DNA from: Calditrichia bacterium
Lineage (GTDB): Bacteria > Calditrichota > Calditrichia > RBG-13-44-9 > J042
Length of the DNA stretch: 9,046 nucleotides
NCBI GenBank assembly: GCA_030430345.1
Contig: JAUIFT010000056.1
Location: forward strand, 1 to 9,046
Reading direction: 5' to 3'
Shown here in pieces: positions 6,201-9,046 of the stretch. Under the pieces are notes generated by a model, which ran no database searches, was not told where the DNA came from, and saw only the letters and a program-made list of their open reading frames with translations. How positions within the stretch are numbered: the stretch's first letter is position 1; every line of letters begins with the position of its first letter. Both the position numbers and the translations under genes were made by a program.

Positions 6201-7472
6201 ATGAATATTTTAGTGATTGGCGGTGGCGGTCGCGAACATACGATAGCCTGGAAAATAGGGCAAAATCCCGACGTGAAAAACATCTACTGCATCCCTGGCA
6301 ATGCCGGGATTGCCACCATAGCGGAGTGTCACAATCTCAACACCGGGGACTTCCCCACCCTCGCAGCATTTGTTGAAGAGAAGAACATCGACTTTACAAT
6401 CGTTGGTCCGGAGCAGCCGTTAGTGAATGGCATTGTCGATTTTTTCCGTTCCCGTAATTACCCGATATTCGGGCCAAACCAACAAGCGGCGCAAATGGAA
6501 GGCAGCAAGATATTTTCGAAAAGATTGATGGCGAAGTATGGTATTCCCACCGCTGCTTTTGCGGAATTTGATGATCCGACAGCGGCAATCGGCTACCTGA
6601 AAAGTTTGCCCAATCAACCGATTGTCGTTAAAGCGGATGGTCTGGCAGCCGGTAAAGGCAGCGTTGTCTGTCCGGATACGGAAAGCGCTTTGACGGCCGT
6701 CGACGAAATGATGAATCAACGTATTTTTGACATGGCCGGTAGTAAGATTGTTATCGAAGAATGTATGACCGGCGAAGAGGTAAGTCTCTTTATCCTCACT
6801 GATGGCAATGATTATCTTGCGCTGACGCCCGCGCAGGATTTCAAGAGAGCTCTCGACAATGACCGCGGCAAAAATACCGGTGGCATGGGTAGCTATTCCC
6901 CTACCCCGTTTTTAACCGAGGAACTGCGCCGGGAATCTATCCGCAAAGTGGTGGAACCGACATTGTCCGCTTTTCAGTCTGAAGGCATCGATTATACCGG
7001 CGTACTGTATTGCGGACTGATGCTTACCCCAAACGGTCCCTCGGTGATTGAATACAATTGCCGTTTTGGTGATCCGGAAACTCAGGTGGTCTTGCCGCTG
7101 CTGAATAGTGATTTGCTGGAAATTGCCCGGGCTGTTGATCAGCGGGAACTTGGCAAGTTAAAAATTGATATCAATCCCGGGCATGCCGCCAGTGTCGTGA
7201 TGGCATCCGGTGGATACCCCGAGAAGTATGAAACCGGTAAACTCATTACCGGCTTACCGGAAAATCGTGACGATTTAATGGTCTTTCATGCCGGCACCAA
7301 AATAGTTGACGGGCAAATCGTTACCAGCGGTGGCCGGGTACTGGCAGTTACGGCGCTCTCCCGGCACAGCCTTAAAGCTGCAACAGAAAAAGCATATGCG
7401 GCCCTTGCTGATATTCAATTTGAAGATGCACATTTTCGTACCGACATTGCCCGGCGTGCCTGGCACATTTAG
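6201..7472 (+). CDS. purD: Phosphoribosylamine--glycine ligase (PurD)
   Basis: GAR synthetase joins 5-phosphoribosylamine and glycine using ATP, the second step of de novo purine synthesis, in the cytoplasm. The 423-residue length is typical. The sequence shows the N-terminal glycine-rich loop GGGGREH (7-13), PGNAGIA (32-38) and VGPEQPL (68-74). The ATP-grasp domain has VVKADGLAAGKG (142-153), the GARS signature region NTGGMGSYSP (225-234) and RFGDPETQ (288-295); the C-terminal domain has the SGGYP (336-340) and GGRVL (377-381) segments. Near the C terminus, RTDIARRA has Ala where the family commonly has Gly; this is unlikely to matter. AGGA (6189-6192) lies 8 nt before the ATG. It follows the TPR gene by 29 nt and precedes the FnIII gene by 45 nt. 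No other pur gene lies in the window. Confidence 0.97.
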   Translation: MNILVIGGGGREHTIAWKIGQNPDVKNIYCIPGNAGIATIAECHNLNTGDFPTLAAFVEEKNIDFTIVGPEQPLVNGIVDFFRSRNYPIFGPNQQAAQMEGSKIFSKRLMAKYGIPTAAFAEFDDPTAAIGYLKSLPNQPIVVKADGLAAGKGSVVCPDTESALTAVDEMMNQRIFDMAGSKIVIEECMTGEEVSLFILTDGNDYLALTPAQDFKRALDNDRGKNTGGMGSYSPTPFLTEELRRESIRKVVEPTLSAFQSEGIDYTGVLYCGLMLTPNGPSVIEYNCRFGDPETQVVLPLLNSDLLEIARAVDQRELGKLKIDINPGHAASVVMASGGYPEKYETGKLITGLPENRDDLMVFHAGTKIVDGQIVTSGGRVLAVTALSRHSLKAATEKAYAALADIQFEDAHFRTDIARRAWHI

Positions 7473-7517
7473 CATCAAAGCTGCCGGGCATATCATATTT
7501 AGCAAAGGAGGACTGGT

Positions 7518-9005
7518 ATGATAAGACGCGCTCCGTTTTTTTTGATGACGCTTTTCTTGATCGTTGTGCTAATGCGCTGCGAAAAGAAGTCAGCAATAAA
7601 CATCAGTGGCTATACGCCAACCCCTCCGGCATCTTCACTGGAAATTGACCGGGAGAATTTAAAAATCGCCGGCAGTTTTTTACCCGGTTACACCAGCGGG
7701 AATATTCGCAGCGACCGGGTAACCATCAACTGGTCCCCGGTAAATGCATCGAATTTTTCTTCTTATCGCATCTTTCGTAATAACATTTTATTGACAACAA
7801 TCAACGAGCGGGAATTGAGCAGCTACACAGACAGCATTGGCCTGGCGCCAAACACCTACTACAATTACAAACTATCCTTGCTAACGCCGCAGGGGCTTTC
7901 AACCGCGGATACTATTCAGTTAAAAACACCACAATGGGATCCCCCGGCTAAAGCAGGCGCGCAAGTCCTCGGCCCATCCGCCAGCGCCATTCGCATCTTT
8001 TGGACCAATCAGGCAGAATCGAGCAACCGCTTCAATATTTACCGGAAATTCGCTAACGAACCGGTCAGCAGTTTTTTCCTCGTCGGCACAACTAACGACA
8101 CCGCTTTCACTGATGATATTTCCATTGTCGCTGGTGCGCTATATAATTACCGCATTTCCGCAGCGAATGATTTTGAGACAACTGCTTTTTCAGAAGTGCT
8201 GACCCTGGAAGCGGCTTATACCATGGATTCACCTACGCTTAGCGGGATATCACAACTGCCGGGCAGCCGCTCCGTGCGCATCGAATGGGATGACAATGCC
8301 AGCGGCGAAGATGGATTTCGCATCTGGCGGAGAGACGAGCAGGGCATTTATACCGTCATTGACACGGTTTCCACCAATAGCGCGCATTATGTTGACACAG
8401 ACACAACAAACAGCCTGGTTTTGGGAACAACTTACACCTATACGGTTTCCGCTTTTGATGCGACGAACGAATCGCTGCTTTCCAATCCGCTTGCGCTTAC
8501 CATCGGCGTTCCGACTTCTTTTACCGGCTTTTCGGATAGTTTTGAGCAACCTCCGGGAAATGAGTGGCAGTTTATTTCTTCAGCGCCGGAGGGACGTATC
8601 GTCCCTTCCCCATTGGGGGCAAATACCGGGCAGCAAATGCTGTTAATGGACGTTACGCAGGATGGCGTGGTAAATCTGAATCATGCGATACTTACGCTGG
8701 ATCTTTCCGGGATTTCTAATAGCCAATCTGTGATATTATCTTTTTTCTTCAATACCTTCGATGATGAAGTGAGTCCGTTGGAAGAGTTGGTAGAAGTTTC
8801 CAGTGACGGCATCAACTGGGAAACGATATACACCATGACAGCTTCCCCCTTTGTTTGGACGGAGGCGGCGATTAATCTTCAGGATTTCATAGCGGCACAG
8901 CCCTATAGCGCGAACTATCAAATTCGATTTCAACAACAGGATAATTTCCCTTTCCCCACGGATGGCATTGGCATTGATGATGTTTCAGTGCAATTAAATC
9001 AATAA
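7518..9005 (+). CDS. FnIII-domain surface protein, putative lipoprotein
   Basis: A 495-residue envelope protein. A hydrophobic signal (about 7-19) leads to Cys-21 in LMRCEKK. This looks like a lipoprotein signal, but Arg directly before the Cys is unusual for a lipobox, so a plain membrane anchor is also possible. Three fibronectin type III-like sandwiches follow: about 64-137 (VTINWSPV, YYNYKLS), about 144-231 (IRIFWTNQ, YNYRISAAN) and about 238-331 (VRIEWDDN, YTYTVSAFD). Residues about 335-495 form a jelly-roll/MAM-like module (FSDSFE, LSFFFNTFDD, VEVSSDGINWETI, GIGIDDVSVQL), which often binds carbohydrate or protein at the cell surface. The start is fixed by a strong AAAGGAGG (7504-7511) 6 nt before the ATG. 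No enzyme domain is present. It probably acts in adhesion or surface binding; the ligand is unknown. It lies 45 nt after purD. Confidence 0.85.
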   Translation: MIRRAPFFLMTLFLIVVLMRCEKKSAINISGYTPTPPASSLEIDRENLKIAGSFLPGYTSGNIRSDRVTINWSPVNASNFSSYRIFRNNILLTTINERELSSYTDSIGLAPNTYYNYKLSLLTPQGLSTADTIQLKTPQWDPPAKAGAQVLGPSASAIRIFWTNQAESSNRFNIYRKFANEPVSSFFLVGTTNDTAFTDDISIVAGALYNYRISAANDFETTAFSEVLTLEAAYTMDSPTLSGISQLPGSRSVRIEWDDNASGEDGFRIWRRDEQGIYTVIDTVSTNSAHYVDTDTTNSLVLGTTYTYTVSAFDATNESLLSNPLALTIGVPTSFTGFSDSFEQPPGNEWQFISSAPEGRIVPSPLGANTGQQMLLMDVTQDGVVNLNHAILTLDLSGISNSQSVILSFFFNTFDDEVSPLEELVEVSSDGINWETIYTMTASPFVWTEAAINLQDFIAAQPYSANYQIRFQQQDNFPFPTDGIGIDDVSVQLNQ

Positions 9006-9035
9006 CAGTATTTGGCGATTATACCGGGAGTTCTT

Positions 9036-9046
9036 ATGCAAATTAA
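9036..9046 (+). CDS. Start of next gene, cut by window edge
   Basis: ATG at 9036-9038 begins M-Q-I and runs off the window. A Shine-Dalgarno-like CGGGAG (9025-9030) lies 5 nt upstream, and the position is 30 nt after the FnIII gene's stop, matching the spacing of the preceding genes. Only three codons are visible, so the product cannot be named. Confidence 0.5.

Overview
The window looks like a chromosomal stretch from a Gram-negative bacterium of the FCB superphylum (Bacteroidetes/Ignavibacteria/Calditrichota/KSB1-like). The clues are two PorT-like outer-membrane beta-barrel proteins whose signal peptides are followed by Gln, a secreted TPR protein, and a fibronectin type III surface protein ending in a jelly-roll-like domain. 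The phylum is an inference from protein style, because no marker gene here can be placed without a database search. Two genes are textbook housekeeping genes: uvrB (nucleotide excision repair) and purD (purine synthesis).

Layout. Positions 1-360 are gene-free and extremely AT-rich (73 G/C in 360, about 20%). At about 360 the composition jumps to about 45% G+C, and from there a plus-strand frame stays open to 783. Its 3' part encodes two nearly identical 46-residue repeat units resembling beta-trefoil/fascin-like repeats (TIQC...RWLNGRT..GS.DL......GTKW). The frame has no ATG or GTG start and no convincing ribosome binding site, so it is either an odd start or the remains of a longer gene. A hairpin at 884-920 followed by a T-run on the minus strand terminates the next block: two minus-strand tandem paralogues (987-1595 and 1702-2358), both small outer-membrane beta-barrels with signal peptides. 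For both, Shine-Dalgarno placement gives a shorter start than the longest ORF.

A short divergent intergenic region (2359-2536) leads to a plus-strand run: uvrB (2537-4531), a secreted TPR-type protein of unknown function (4567-6171), purD (6201-7472), an envelope protein with three FnIII domains and a C-terminal beta-sandwich (7518-9005), and the first codons of another gene (9036 onward, cut by the window edge). The gaps are only 29-45 nt and contain no visible terminator, so these genes could form one transcription unit. Their functions do not form an obvious pathway; the arrangement looks like a co-directional housekeeping-plus-envelope cluster.

I found no tRNA, rRNA, CRISPR array, transposase, integrase or toxin-antitoxin pair, and nothing amounting to a clearly new system. 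The least ordinary part is positions 1-783: a very AT-rich spacer, an abrupt compositional edge, and a start-less repeat-domain ORF whose two copies differ mostly at synonymous positions.
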